Positions 16,427-24,666 of a stretch of DNA of 64,000 nt are shown here, piece by piece. The position numbers were made by a program, and so were the translations under genes. A model generated the notes under the pieces. The model did not search any database, was not told where the DNA came from, and saw nothing but the letters and a program-made list of their open reading frames with translations. How positions within the stretch are numbered: position 1 is the first letter of the stretch; every line of letters begins with the position of its first letter. Source of the DNA: JAFGRR01 sp964563855 (GTDB lineage: Bacteria > Planctomycetota > Phycisphaerae > UBA1845 > Fen-1342); assembly GCA_964563855.1 (NCBI GenBank), contig CAZLYU010000010.1, positions 12,192 through 76,191 on the forward strand. Reading direction: 5' to 3'.

Positions 16427-17680
16427 ATGGCCAAGCGGAGCGTGAAAGAGCTGGATGTCGCCGGGAAGCGCGTGCTCATGCGGGCGGACCTGAACGTTCC
16501 GCTCGACGATCAGCAGCGCGTGACCGACGACCGTCGCATCCGAATGTTCCTGCCCACGCTGCAGCACGTGATCGAGCGCGGCGGCCGGGCGATCGTGATG
16601 AGCCACCTCGGCCGACCCAAGGGCGACCCGGAGGCCGACCGGAAGCTCTCGCTGCGACCGGCGGCGGAGCGGATGAGCGAACTGATCGGCAAGCCGGTCG
16701 CGTTCGTGACTGACTGCGTGGGCGCGGATGCCGAAGCGGCGGTCGCAAAGCTTCAAGACGGCGATGTGCTGGTGCTCGAGAACCTCCGCTTCCACAAGGC
16801 GGAGAACGTTATCGACAAGGCGAAGAAGAATCCGGACGGCAAGCTCACGTCGGAACAGGACGCGGATCGCCAGGCGTTTGGCGAGCAACTCGCGAAGCTG
16901 GCCGATCTGTATGTCAACGACGCGTTCGGCACCTGTCACCGCAAGCACGTGAGCATGCATGACGTGCCGCAGATTCTCGGCGCCGGCAAGCGCGCCGTGG
17001 GCTTTTTGGTGCAGAAGGAGCTGGCGTATCTGGGTCAGGCGTTGGAGTCCCCCCAGCGGCCGTTCGTGGCAATCCTCGGCGGCGCCAAGGTCTCGGACAA
17101 GATCAACGTTATTCGCAATCTGCTGCCGAAGGTCGATCACATTCTGATCGGCGGTGCGATGGCCTACACGTTTTTTGCGGCGGAAGGCAAGAACGTCGGC
17201 AAGAGCCTCTGCGAGCGGGACAAGCTCGATCTCGCGAAGGAGCTGCTCGGCGAGGCGGGCGGCAAGCTCAAGCTGCCGATCGACAACGTCGTCGCGGCGG
17301 AGCTCAAGGAGGGGGTGAGTACGGAAGTGGTGAGCGGCGGGGAAATTCCGAGCGATAAGGAGGGGCTCGACATCGGGCCGGCCACGGTGGCCGCGTATGG
17401 AGACATTATCGCCGGCGCGAAGACGATCGTATGGAACGGGCCGGTGGGTGTGTTCGAGATCAAGCCGTTCAATGAAGGCACGGTCGCGATTGCGAAGCAG
17501 ATCGCCGAGGCCACGAAGAACGGCGCCACCAGCGTGATTGGCGGCGGCGACAGCGCGGCCGCGGTCGAGCAGGCGGGTCTCGCGGACGAGGTGTCGCATA
17601 TCAGCACCGGCGGCGGAGCTTCGCTCGAGTTTCTCGAAGGCAAGCAGTTCGGCCCGGTTGAGATCATCGACGAGGCTTAG
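16427..17680 (+). CDS. pgk: Phosphoglycerate kinase
   Basis: The 417-residue product is slightly longer than the usual 390-400. It transfers the acyl phosphate of 1,3-bisphosphoglycerate to ADP. Signature segments are RADLNVPLDD, MSHLGRPKG, GTCHRKHVS, ILGGAKVSDKI, and the C-terminal VIGGGDSAAAVEQ and STGGGASLEFLEG nucleotide loops. The chosen ATG has GGGAGGAG 8 nt upstream. A longer ORF start at 16349 has no such site and would overlap the upstream hairpin. Confidence 0.96.
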   Translation: MAKRSVKELDVAGKRVLMRADLNVPLDDQQRVTDDRRIRMFLPTLQHVIERGGRAIVMSHLGRPKGDPEADRKLSLRPAAERMSELIGKPVAFVTDCVGADAEAAVAKLQDGDVLVLENLRFHKAENVIDKAKKNPDGKLTSEQDADRQAFGEQLAKLADLYVNDAFGTCHRKHVSMHDVPQILGAGKRAVGFLVQKELAYLGQALESPQRPFVAILGGAKVSDKINVIRNLLPKVDHILIGGAMAYTFFAAEGKNVGKSLCERDKLDLAKELLGEAGGKLKLPIDNVVAAELKEGVSTEVVSGGEIPSDKEGLDIGPATVAAYGDIIAGAKTIVWNGPVGVFEIKPFNEGTVAIAKQIAEATKNGATSVIGGGDSAAAVEQAGLADEVSHISTGGGASLEFLEGKQFGPVEIIDEA

Positions 17681-17688
17681 CGCGGGTT

Positions 17689-17727
17689 GCGCCAGCGACC
17701 GTCCGCAGCGCGACGGCGGGCTGGCGC
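17689..17727 (+). terminator. Stem-loop after pgk
   Basis: GCGCCAGC pairs perfectly with GCTGGCGC and encloses a second 5-bp stem (CCGTC/GACGG). It lies 8 nt after the pgk stop. There is no T run, so it is more likely a 3' end stabiliser or processing site than a strong terminator. Confidence 0.35.
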
Positions 17728-17787
17728 CGCGATCCCCCAACCAGCTTACCCAGGAGTTGCGGCTCAGCGCAGAGCCGCGTTTTGCAT

Positions 17788-18477
17788 ATGCCGGCTGACA
17801 CGCGACTGTGCGTCTCCCCCTCGATTTTGAGCGCCGATTTCGCGCGCTTGGGAGACGAAGTGCGCGTGCTGGAGACGGCGGGGGTCGAGCGTCTGCACGT
17901 CGATGTGATGGACGGTCACTTCGTGCCGAATCTCTCGATCGGCACGCCGGTGGTGAAGAGCGTGCGCCAAGTGACAAAGTGTGTGCTGGATACGCACCTG
18001 ATGATCACGGATCCGGCCAAATACGCGCAGCCGTTTGTCGAGGCCGGCGCCGACAGTCTTACGTTTCATATCGAGGCCGTGGAGGATCCGCGGCAGGTCA
18101 TTGAGCAGATTCGAGCGCTTGGCGTAGGGGTGGGCGTCTCGTTGAATCCGACCACGCCGGCGAGCGCGTTGGATGCGATTCTCGGGGACGTTGATCTGGT
18201 GCTGGTGATGACGGTTTGGCCGGGGTTTGGCGGTCAATCTTTCATTGCCGACTGCTTGCCGAAAATCAGCGCGCTGGCGGCGCGGATGCGGCCGGAGCAG
18301 ATCTTGCAGGTGGATGGCGGCGTGAATCAGGAAACGATCGGAGCAGCGGTGCGGGCGGGGGCGCGCGATCTGGTCGCCGGGTCGGCGGTGTTTCGCAGCG
18401 CGGACTCTGTGCAGGCGTGGCGCGGGCTGACCGACCTGGCGCAGGCGGCGCTCCGTGCGAGCGAGGCGGCGGGATGA
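17788..18477 (+). CDS. rpe: Ribulose-phosphate 3-epimerase
   Basis: The 229-residue TIM-barrel enzyme interconverts ribulose 5-phosphate and xylulose 5-phosphate in the pentose phosphate pathway. Signatures include SPSILSADFARLG, the metal and acid-base motif HVDVMDGHFVPN, DTHLMI, VMTVWPGFGGQSF and the phosphate loop VDGGVN. The ATG at 17788 is used rather than a TTG two codons earlier. The stop overlaps the start of the next gene by 4 nt (ATGA). Confidence 0.94.
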   Translation: MPADTRLCVSPSILSADFARLGDEVRVLETAGVERLHVDVMDGHFVPNLSIGTPVVKSVRQVTKCVLDTHLMITDPAKYAQPFVEAGADSLTFHIEAVEDPRQVIEQIRALGVGVGVSLNPTTPASALDAILGDVDLVLVMTVWPGFGGQSFIADCLPKISALAARMRPEQILQVDGGVNQETIGAAVRAGARDLVAGSAVFRSADSVQAWRGLTDLAQAALRASEAAG

Positions 18478-19082
18478 AAGTGCTGCTGATTCCCTGTGGC
18501 GACAATGGCTGGCGCGGGGCGGGTCGATTGCTCGGCCGCGCGGAGTTGTCGCTGACCGACGCCGGCGCCAGCGAGGTGCGCGGCTGGGTTCGCGGCTGGA
18601 GCGTCGAGAAGCCGAGTCGCATCTATCACGCGCCCGACGATCTTTCGGCGGCGACGGCGCGGCTCTTGGCGAGCGGCCTCGACGTGAGCGCGAAGTCGGC
18701 CGGCGGTCTGACCGAGATCGATCTCGGGTTGTGGTCGGGACTGACGGAGGCCGAGCTGAAAAGTCGCTATGCGAAGGCTTATCGTCAGCTCGACGAAGCG
18801 CCGTTTAGCGTGGCGCCGCCCGACGGTGAAGTGCTGCGCGACGGGACGGAGCGCATTGAAGCGGCGTTGCGGCGTCTGTTGAAGCGTAATGGGAAGTGCA
18901 CGCTGGCGTTTGTGTTGCGACCGATGGCGCTGGCGGCGGGCCGGGCGGCGCTCGAGCAAACAAATTTCGACTTTTGGGCGGGTTATAGTGTGACAGCACC
19001 GCTGTTGGTTGAGCCGCAGGCGACCAAGCCGGTCGCCGCCGCCGCGCGTCCGGCGGACGCGGGATGTAACGCTGAGGATTGA
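18474..19082 (+). CDS. Histidine-phosphatase (phosphoglycerate-mutase-like) homologue without catalytic histidines
   Basis: The 202-residue product aligns with the family along its length: GRAELSLTDAG (family GR-D-PLT--G), EIDLGLWSGLTEAEL (E-D-G-WEG), PDGEVLRDGTERIEAAL (P-GES). The N-terminal RHG motif reads PCG (Pro7-Cys8-Gly9), and the second catalytic histidine near the C-terminus is replaced (FVLRPMALA). Arg and Glu scaffold positions remain. The protein should not form the phosphohistidine intermediate, so a binding or regulatory role is more likely. It overlaps rpe by 4 nt and is followed by accD after 2 nt. Confidence 0.7.
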   Translation: MKVLLIPCGDNGWRGAGRLLGRAELSLTDAGASEVRGWVRGWSVEKPSRIYHAPDDLSAATARLLASGLDVSAKSAGGLTEIDLGLWSGLTEAELKSRYAKAYRQLDEAPFSVAPPDGEVLRDGTERIEAALRRLLKRNGKCTLAFVLRPMALAAGRAALEQTNFDFWAGYSVTAPLLVEPQATKPVAAAARPADAGCNAED

Positions 19083-19084
19083 AC

Positions 19085-19909
19085 ATGGCCGATGCGGTCT
19101 CGCAAACGCGTCGCAACGTGAATGTGCCTGAGGGGCTGTGGCTGCGCTGCGCGGATTGCGGCGCGATGATTTATCGCCGCATTCTCGAAGAGGAGCTGCA
19201 CGTTTGCCCCGAGTGCAATCATCATCATCGCATCGACGCGCGCACGCGCATTCAGTTGCTGTGCGACCCCGATACGTTTGAAGAGTTTTTGCCGCATCTC
19301 GAGAGCACCGACCCGCTCGATTTCACCGATCGCATTTCTTATGCCGAGCGGCTGGCGAAGACGAAGTCGACGTCGGGCGAGAGCGAAGCGATCGTGGTTG
19401 GGAAAGCGTTCATCAAGGGCCGGCCGGTGATTCTGGGGGTGATGAACCCGGCGTTCATCATGGCGTCGATGGGGGCGGTGGTGGGCGAGAAGGTCGCGGC
19501 CGCGGCGGAGCGGGCGGTCGAAGACGACCTGCCGCTCGTCATGGTGACGTGCAGCGGCGGGGCGCGCATGCAGGAGGGCATGGTCTCGTTGGTGCAAATG
19601 GCCAAGACCTCGGCGGCGATTGCGAAGCTGGACGACGCGGGCGGGCTCTATGTGGTGGTGCTGACGGATCCGACGACAGCAGGCGTCGCGGCGAGCTTTG
19701 CGTTTCTCGGCGACGTGACGCTCGCGGAGCCGGGCGCCCTGGTGGGTTTCGCCGGGCCGCGCGTGATTGCGAACACGATCAAGGCGTCGCTGCCGGAGGG
19801 CTTTCAGCGGGCGGAGTTCATGCTCGAACATGGCTTCGTCGATCGCATCGTGCATCGCCGGGAATTGCGCAGCGAGATCGCGCGCATCATCGACTACTGC
19901 AACAAGTAG
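19085..19909 (+). CDS. accD: Acetyl-CoA carboxylase carboxyltransferase subunit beta
   Basis: The 274-residue subunit transfers the carboxyl group from biotin to acetyl-CoA, the first step of fatty acid synthesis, together with AccA. A zinc ribbon (CADCG and CPECN) is followed by the crotonase-like core: MGSMGAVVGEKV-type segment MASMGAVVGEK, CSGGARMQEGM and VGFAGPRVI. Its start lies 2 nt after the preceding stop, so it is in the same operon as rpe. accA is not in the window. Confidence 0.95.
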   Translation: MADAVSQTRRNVNVPEGLWLRCADCGAMIYRRILEEELHVCPECNHHHRIDARTRIQLLCDPDTFEEFLPHLESTDPLDFTDRISYAERLAKTKSTSGESEAIVVGKAFIKGRPVILGVMNPAFIMASMGAVVGEKVAAAAERAVEDDLPLVMVTCSGGARMQEGMVSLVQMAKTSAAIAKLDDAGGLYVVVLTDPTTAGVAASFAFLGDVTLAEPGALVGFAGPRVIANTIKASLPEGFQRAEFMLEHGFVDRIVHRRELRSEIARIIDYCNK

Positions 19910-19942
19910 CAACCGCTCGACATCTGGCAACCGGATTCGTCA

Positions 19943-20326
19943 TTGACCGACTGGCTCACAGAATTCCTCGACAAGCTGACGTCGCCGCTCGTGCTGTTCG
20001 GCTTTGCCGGTCAAGCGGTGTTTATGCTGCGGTTTCTGATTCAGTGGTACGTTTCGGAGCGGAATCAGCGCAGCACGGTGCCGGTTGTTTTCTGGTGGAT
20101 CAGCCTGGCGGGCGGGGTGATGCTGTGCACGTATGGGGTGCTCGATCGCGACCCGGTCATCATGCTCGGTCAGGGGTTGGGGCTCGCGATTTATGCTCGC
20201 AATCTGGCGTTGATTTACTCCCGCCGCCGACGGATTCGCGGCCGGCAAAGCGAGCGTGTGGCGGGCGTCGCCGCGCCGGCGTCGACGACCGCTTCCGAGC
20301 GCTCGGTCGCTGGCGAGTTGCACTGA
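19943..20326 (+). CDS. LAB_N domain membrane protein (lipid-A-disaccharide synthase N-terminal type)
   Basis: The 127-residue product carries the LAB_N pattern: FGFAGQAVFMLRFLIQWYVSERNQ, VPVVFWWISLAGGVMLCTYG, and GQGLGLAIYARNLALI. It has three membrane helices and a Ser/Ala-rich C-terminal tail. The domain is found fused to LpxB in some bacteria or alone beside lipid A and glycan genes. Its biochemical role is not known. The start is a TTG, 33 nt after accD. It may be the last gene of the gapA to accD run. Confidence 0.75.
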   Translation: MTDWLTEFLDKLTSPLVLFGFAGQAVFMLRFLIQWYVSERNQRSTVPVVFWWISLAGGVMLCTYGVLDRDPVIMLGQGLGLAIYARNLALIYSRRRRIRGRQSERVAGVAAPASTTASERSVAGELH

Positions 20327-20414
20327 GTCGTTGGCGGCGTGTCGCGCGTCTCGGGTACGCTGGCGCCCGATTGGGTTTGACCAACAAGGTGCTCGTTTTT
20401 CGAGGGAGGTCGGC

Positions 20415-21110
20415 ATGTCGCGGTATTCGATTGAAGCGTTCGTCCAGAGCAGTGTGCAGCAGGATCGCGGCGAGGGGCTGTTTGAACTCGAGAGTGAGCG
20501 TCTGCTCGAGGTCAACCTCGACGGCATGGTCTGGACCAAGAAGGGGTCGATGGTCGCGTACGTCGGGGCGATCAAGTTCACGCGCGAGGGCGTTCTCGAG
20601 CGCGGCATCGGCCGCATGCTCAAGAAGGCCATCAGCGGCGAAGGCGCGGCGCTGACCAAGGCGGACGGCGTCGGTCGGCTCTACCTGGCCGATGAAGGCA
20701 AGAAGATCACCATTCTTCAACTGCAAGGCGAAGCGCTGTTCGTCAACGGCAACGACGTGCTTGCGTTCGAAGACTCCATCGAGTGGGACATCAAGCTCAT
20801 GAAGAAGATCACCGGCATGATCTCCGGCGGCCTGTTCAACGTGCGGCCGGAGGGGACCGGCCTGGTGGCGATCACCACGCACTTCGAGCCAATCACGTTG
20901 CGCGTCACGCCGGACAACCCGGTGATCACCGATCCGAACGCGACGGTGGCGTGGTCGGCGGGGCTGGATTGGAACGTGAAGGGCGACTTCACGATCGGCA
21001 CGTTCTTCGGCCGCGGGTCGGGCGAGGTGATTCAGATGAAGTTTACCGGCGACGGGTTCGTGGTGATTCAGCCTTACGAAGAGGTGCATTTGCAGCAGAG
21101 CAGCGGTTAG
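20415..21110 (+). CDS. AIM24 family protein
   Basis: The 231-residue product is made of repeated beta strands: FELESERLLEVNLDGMVWTKKGSMVAYVG, EGAALTKADGVGRLYLAD, GKKITILQLQGEALFVNGNDVLAFEDSIEWDI and a C-terminal FFGRGSGEVIQMKF. This is the AIM24 (TIGR00266-like) double-stranded beta-helix pattern. The role in bacteria is unknown. The mitochondrial AIM24 protein affects cristae organisation. A GGGAGG site precedes the ATG. Confidence 0.8.
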   Translation: MSRYSIEAFVQSSVQQDRGEGLFELESERLLEVNLDGMVWTKKGSMVAYVGAIKFTREGVLERGIGRMLKKAISGEGAALTKADGVGRLYLADEGKKITILQLQGEALFVNGNDVLAFEDSIEWDIKLMKKITGMISGGLFNVRPEGTGLVAITTHFEPITLRVTPDNPVITDPNATVAWSAGLDWNVKGDFTIGTFFGRGSGEVIQMKFTGDGFVVIQPYEEVHLQQSSG

Positions 21111-21246
21111 GGGCTGCGGTTGCTTCGGGTCACCGCATCGTGCCGTTGCCCGAGAGTGCGGTCGACGCCGGCGCAGGGGAGGCGCAGCGAGCGCAACCGC
21201 AGTCGAGCGGCGAGGCGCGGCGCCACGCGAGTCTGAGGGGGGCGAA

Positions 21247-21328
21247 TGCGAGAGGCGGGACTCGAACCCACACGCCTTTCGGCGCCAGAACCTAAATCTG
21301 GTGCGTCTGCCAATTCCGCCACTCTCGC
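21247..21328 (-). tRNA. tRNA-Leu (anticodon TAG)
   Basis: On the minus strand the acceptor arms GCGAGAG and CTCTCGC pair, the D-arm holds GGCGGAATTGGCAGACGC, and the anticodon arm CCAGA-TTTAGGT-TCTGG gives UAG. A variable stem CGCC-GAAA-GGCG and a T-arm with GGTTCGAGTCC follow. The long variable arm and the D-arm are typical for leucine. CCA is not encoded. Confidence 0.95.
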
Positions 21329-21588
21329 TTGCAATCCCAGAGTCTACCAGCCTCCAGACGCTCAGAACAGCGATCGGGAGCGGTTGAGGTCCGCTATGCT
21401 TGACACTCACTCGGGTCGTCACTAACCATTGATGCCGCATCGCGGTTCGCTGTGTCAACCCGCTAGGATCTGCCGATAGAGGCGGGCAGACCGCAATCGG
21501 TGAAACCCAGCGATGACGCTAAGCATCAACCTGAACGCTACTTACAACCATTGAAGGCTGAGCCGCGGGACAGACAACAGGCAGGGCA

Positions 21589-24500
21589 ATGGCCAAACGC
21601 AGTTCCAACGGAAACGGAAAGTCGCTCGTCATCGTCGAGAGTCCGGCGAAAGCGAAGACGATAAACAAATACTTAGGCGACGACTTTGTCGTGAAGGCCT
21701 CGATGGGCCACGTCCGCGACCTGCCGCAGCGCGGCTACGGCATTGACCTCGGCGACAATTTCAAGCCTAGCTATGAAGTGTTGCGCGGTCGGGTGAAGGT
21801 CGTCAACGAACTCAAGAAGCTCGCGGCGAGTGCGCCCGCCGTGTTTCTCGCGACCGACTTGGACCGCGAAGGCGAGGCGATCGCGTGGCACCTCGTCGAG
21901 GCGCTCAATCTGCCTGACGACAAGACGCAGCGGGTCATCTTCAACGAGATCACCAAGAGCGCGATTCAAGCTGCGTTCGAGAATACGCACGACATCGACG
22001 TCGATCGCGTGAACGCGCAGCAGGCGCGGCGGATTCTCGACCGTATCGTGGGCTATGAGCTCAGCCCCCTGCTGTGGCGCAAGATCGCCAAGGGGCTCTC
22101 CGCCGGAAGGGTGCAATCGGTTGCGGTGCGACTGATCGTCGAACGCGAGCGCGAGATTCGCGCCTTTGTGCCCGAGGAAAGCTGGAAGCTGCTGGCCTAC
22201 TTCGCCGCCGACGAAGCGGCCGCGGCGGGATTGCGTGGTCCGTGGCGTGAGTTTGTGGGCGCCGAGCGGACGCAGAAAGACATTCAAAGGTGGCTCAGCG
22301 AGCACGACAGCTTCAAGGCCGAACTGGTCGAAGTCGCCGGTGAGAAGTTCGCGCCCCAGAACGTCGAAGCAGCGGAGCCGATCATCGAGGCGCTGGGTTT
22401 CGACGTGAGTGAGGTGCAGCGCACGGCTTGGGAGGCGTACAGCCATCTCGACCTCGAGCAGGTGGTCGTGGTGGGGTCGCTGCGAAGTGAAGCGCCGGCG
22501 GTAACCGTGAGCGACATCAGCAGCAAGCGCACGACAAGCAAGCCGCCGGGGCCGTTCACGACCGCGACGCTGCAGCAGAGCGCGAGCAGTCACCTCAGCT
22601 TTCGGGCGTCGCGGACGATGCGGGTGGCGCAGCAGCTTTATGAAGGCATCGATGTCGACGGTGAGGGGCCGGTTGGTCTGATCACCTACATGCGAACCGA
22701 CTCGACGAACCTGTCGGGTGAAGCGCTCAGCACGGTGCGCGACTTCATCAACCGCGAGTACGGCGAACCGTATCTGCCGGAGAAGCCGAACTTCTACGGC
22801 AAGCGACAAGAGCGGGCGCAGGAGGCGCACGAAGCGGTGCGCCCGACGGATCCGCGACGCACGCCGGAGCAATTGAAGAGCCGACTGACGGCTGAGCAGT
22901 TCAAGCTGTACGAGCTGATTTGGAAGCGTTTCGTGGCGTGTCAGATGCCGCCGGCGCAATGGGACTCGACGACGGTTTCGCTGACGGCGGAGACCCCAGC
23001 GGGGGCGGCCCGGTTCAACGCCAGCGGTCGCAAGCTGGTGTTCGACGGCTTCATGCGGGTGGCGGGCGTGACGAGTGATGATCAGATTCTGCCGCCGCTG
23101 CGCGAGCAGCAGCGGGTCGGCCCGCTCGACTACGACCCGAAGCAGCAGTTCACGTCGCCGCCGCCGCGGTACAGCGAAGCGTCGCTGGTGAAGACGCTGG
23201 AGAGCGAGGGCATCGGTCGGCCGAGCACGTATGCAGCGATTATCGACACGATTCAGGATCGCGGATACGTCGAGTCGGAAGACCGCAAGTTCTATCCGAC
23301 GGCGCTCGGCGAGGTGGTGACCGACAAACTGGTGCAGCACTTCCCGCAGATCATGGATGTGAAGTTCACGTCGGATATGGAGAACCAGCTCGACGCGATC
23401 GAAGATTCGCACCGCGACTGGGTGCAGGTGCTCAACGGGTTTTATGACCCCTTCCGCGCAGCGCTCGGCGATGCGGATGGCGCGATGGAAGCGGCGAAGG
23501 CGCAGCCAAGCGATCACGCTTGTCCGCAGTGCAACGCGCCGATGGTCTATCGCTGGGCGAAGACCGGCCGGTTTCTGGCGTGCACGAATTATCCCGATTG
23601 CAAGAGCACGGTCGATGTCGACCGGCATGGCAATCCGAAGACGGCGGCGGTCGAGCTGGCGTGCGAGGAGTGCGGCAAGCCGATGGTGCTGCGGCAGAGC
23701 AAGCTGGGGCACTTCCTCGGCTGCTCGGGCTATCCAGAGTGTCGACACACCGTTCCGTCTGACGAACAGGGCCATCCCCTGAAACAGGTCGAGCCGGACG
23801 AACTCGAGCGGCCGTGCGAAGAGTGCGAAGACGGCACGCTGAAGGTGAAATTCCGCGCCACGCGGGCGTTTCTCGGCTGCGACAACTACCCGAAGTGCAA
23901 GGCGACGACGCCGATTCCCGAAGGCTATCACGTGAAGAAGCCGCCGGCGCCGCCGCCGGAGGAGTCGGGCGTGGCCTGCGAGAAGTGCAGCCGGCCGATG
24001 GTGATTCGCAGCGGGCGCCGCGGAAAGTTCATTGCATGCTCGGGCTATCCGAAGTGCCGCAACACGCATCCGATCGAGAAGCTGGAAGCGCTGCAGGCGT
24101 CGCAGCCGGCGACGGAGTCTGCGGAAGCGGTCAAAGCCAAAGAAGGTCGATCGGGACGGACCGCGGCGGGCGGGCTGTCGACGCCGCCGAAAGATGCGAA
24201 GGGCAAGGTGGATATCGAGGCGCTCGGCGATCCGCCGCCGGGGTTTGCGTGGACGCGGACGGGGCGGCCGGTGGTCGAGGTGCTTCCGGAAGATGAGTTG
24301 AATTGTCCGGAGTGCGGGTCGGAGATGGAAATGAAGCGCGGCCGCTTCGGTCCGTTCTTCTCATGCACCGGTTTCCCGAAGTGCAAGTTCAACGCGAATC
24401 TGCGCGGCGAAGCCAAGAAGCAAGCCGAAGAGCTGATGCCCGCGCCGAAGAAGCCGGAACCGATTCCGTCGGGGGTGATGTGCGAGGAGTGCGGCAACGA

Positions 24501-24657
24501 ACTGCTCATCCGTCAGGGACCGCGCGGCAACTTCATGGGGTGTTCGGCGTACCCGAAGTGCAAAGCGACGCAGGAGCTGCCGGCCGGCTTCGACATCGCC
24601 GCGGCGAAGAAGGCTGCGGAAGACGCTGGAAAGCTCGAGCCGAGCATGTCGAGCTAG
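21589..24657 (+). CDS. topA: DNA topoisomerase I with six C-terminal zinc fingers
   Basis: The 1022-residue type IA topoisomerase relaxes negative supercoils. The Toprim domain shows VIVESPAKAKTINKYL and TDLDREGEAIAWH. The active-site tyrosine is in ITYMRTDSTNLS, and the gate domain has EGIGRPSTYAAII. After residue 640 come six C4-type fingers: CPQC-CTNYPDC, CEEC-CSGYPEC, CEEC-CDNYPKC, CEKC-CSGYPKC, CPEC-CTGFPKC and CEEC-CSAYPKC. E. coli TopA has three such repeats plus ribbon-like domains, so this tail is long. The frame ends 9 nt before the convergent phosphatase gene. Confidence 0.96.
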   Translation: MAKRSSNGNGKSLVIVESPAKAKTINKYLGDDFVVKASMGHVRDLPQRGYGIDLGDNFKPSYEVLRGRVKVVNELKKLAASAPAVFLATDLDREGEAIAWHLVEALNLPDDKTQRVIFNEITKSAIQAAFENTHDIDVDRVNAQQARRILDRIVGYELSPLLWRKIAKGLSAGRVQSVAVRLIVEREREIRAFVPEESWKLLAYFAADEAAAAGLRGPWREFVGAERTQKDIQRWLSEHDSFKAELVEVAGEKFAPQNVEAAEPIIEALGFDVSEVQRTAWEAYSHLDLEQVVVVGSLRSEAPAVTVSDISSKRTTSKPPGPFTTATLQQSASSHLSFRASRTMRVAQQLYEGIDVDGEGPVGLITYMRTDSTNLSGEALSTVRDFINREYGEPYLPEKPNFYGKRQERAQEAHEAVRPTDPRRTPEQLKSRLTAEQFKLYELIWKRFVACQMPPAQWDSTTVSLTAETPAGAARFNASGRKLVFDGFMRVAGVTSDDQILPPLREQQRVGPLDYDPKQQFTSPPPRYSEASLVKTLESEGIGRPSTYAAIIDTIQDRGYVESEDRKFYPTALGEVVTDKLVQHFPQIMDVKFTSDMENQLDAIEDSHRDWVQVLNGFYDPFRAALGDADGAMEAAKAQPSDHACPQCNAPMVYRWAKTGRFLACTNYPDCKSTVDVDRHGNPKTAAVELACEECGKPMVLRQSKLGHFLGCSGYPECRHTVPSDEQGHPLKQVEPDELERPCEECEDGTLKVKFRATRAFLGCDNYPKCKATTPIPEGYHVKKPPAPPPEESGVACEKCSRPMVIRSGRRGKFIACSGYPKCRNTHPIEKLEALQASQPATESAEAVKAKEGRSGRTAAGGLSTPPKDAKGKVDIEALGDPPPGFAWTRTGRPVVEVLPEDELNCPECGSEMEMKRGRFGPFFSCTGFPKCKFNANLRGEAKKQAEELMPAPKKPEPIPSGVMCEECGNELLIRQGPRGNFMGCSAYPKCKATQELPAGFDIAAAKKAAEDAGKLEPSMSS

Positions 24658-24666
24658 ACTGGATCG

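Noticed and set aside
16163..17977. 604-codon minus-strand ORF across gapA and pgk
   Set aside because: Both plus-strand genes have full catalytic motifs. The antisense frame shows none.
21673..24069. 798-codon minus-strand ORF
   Set aside because: It is wholly antisense to topA, is rich in Arg, His and Leu without motifs, and has no ribosome binding site.
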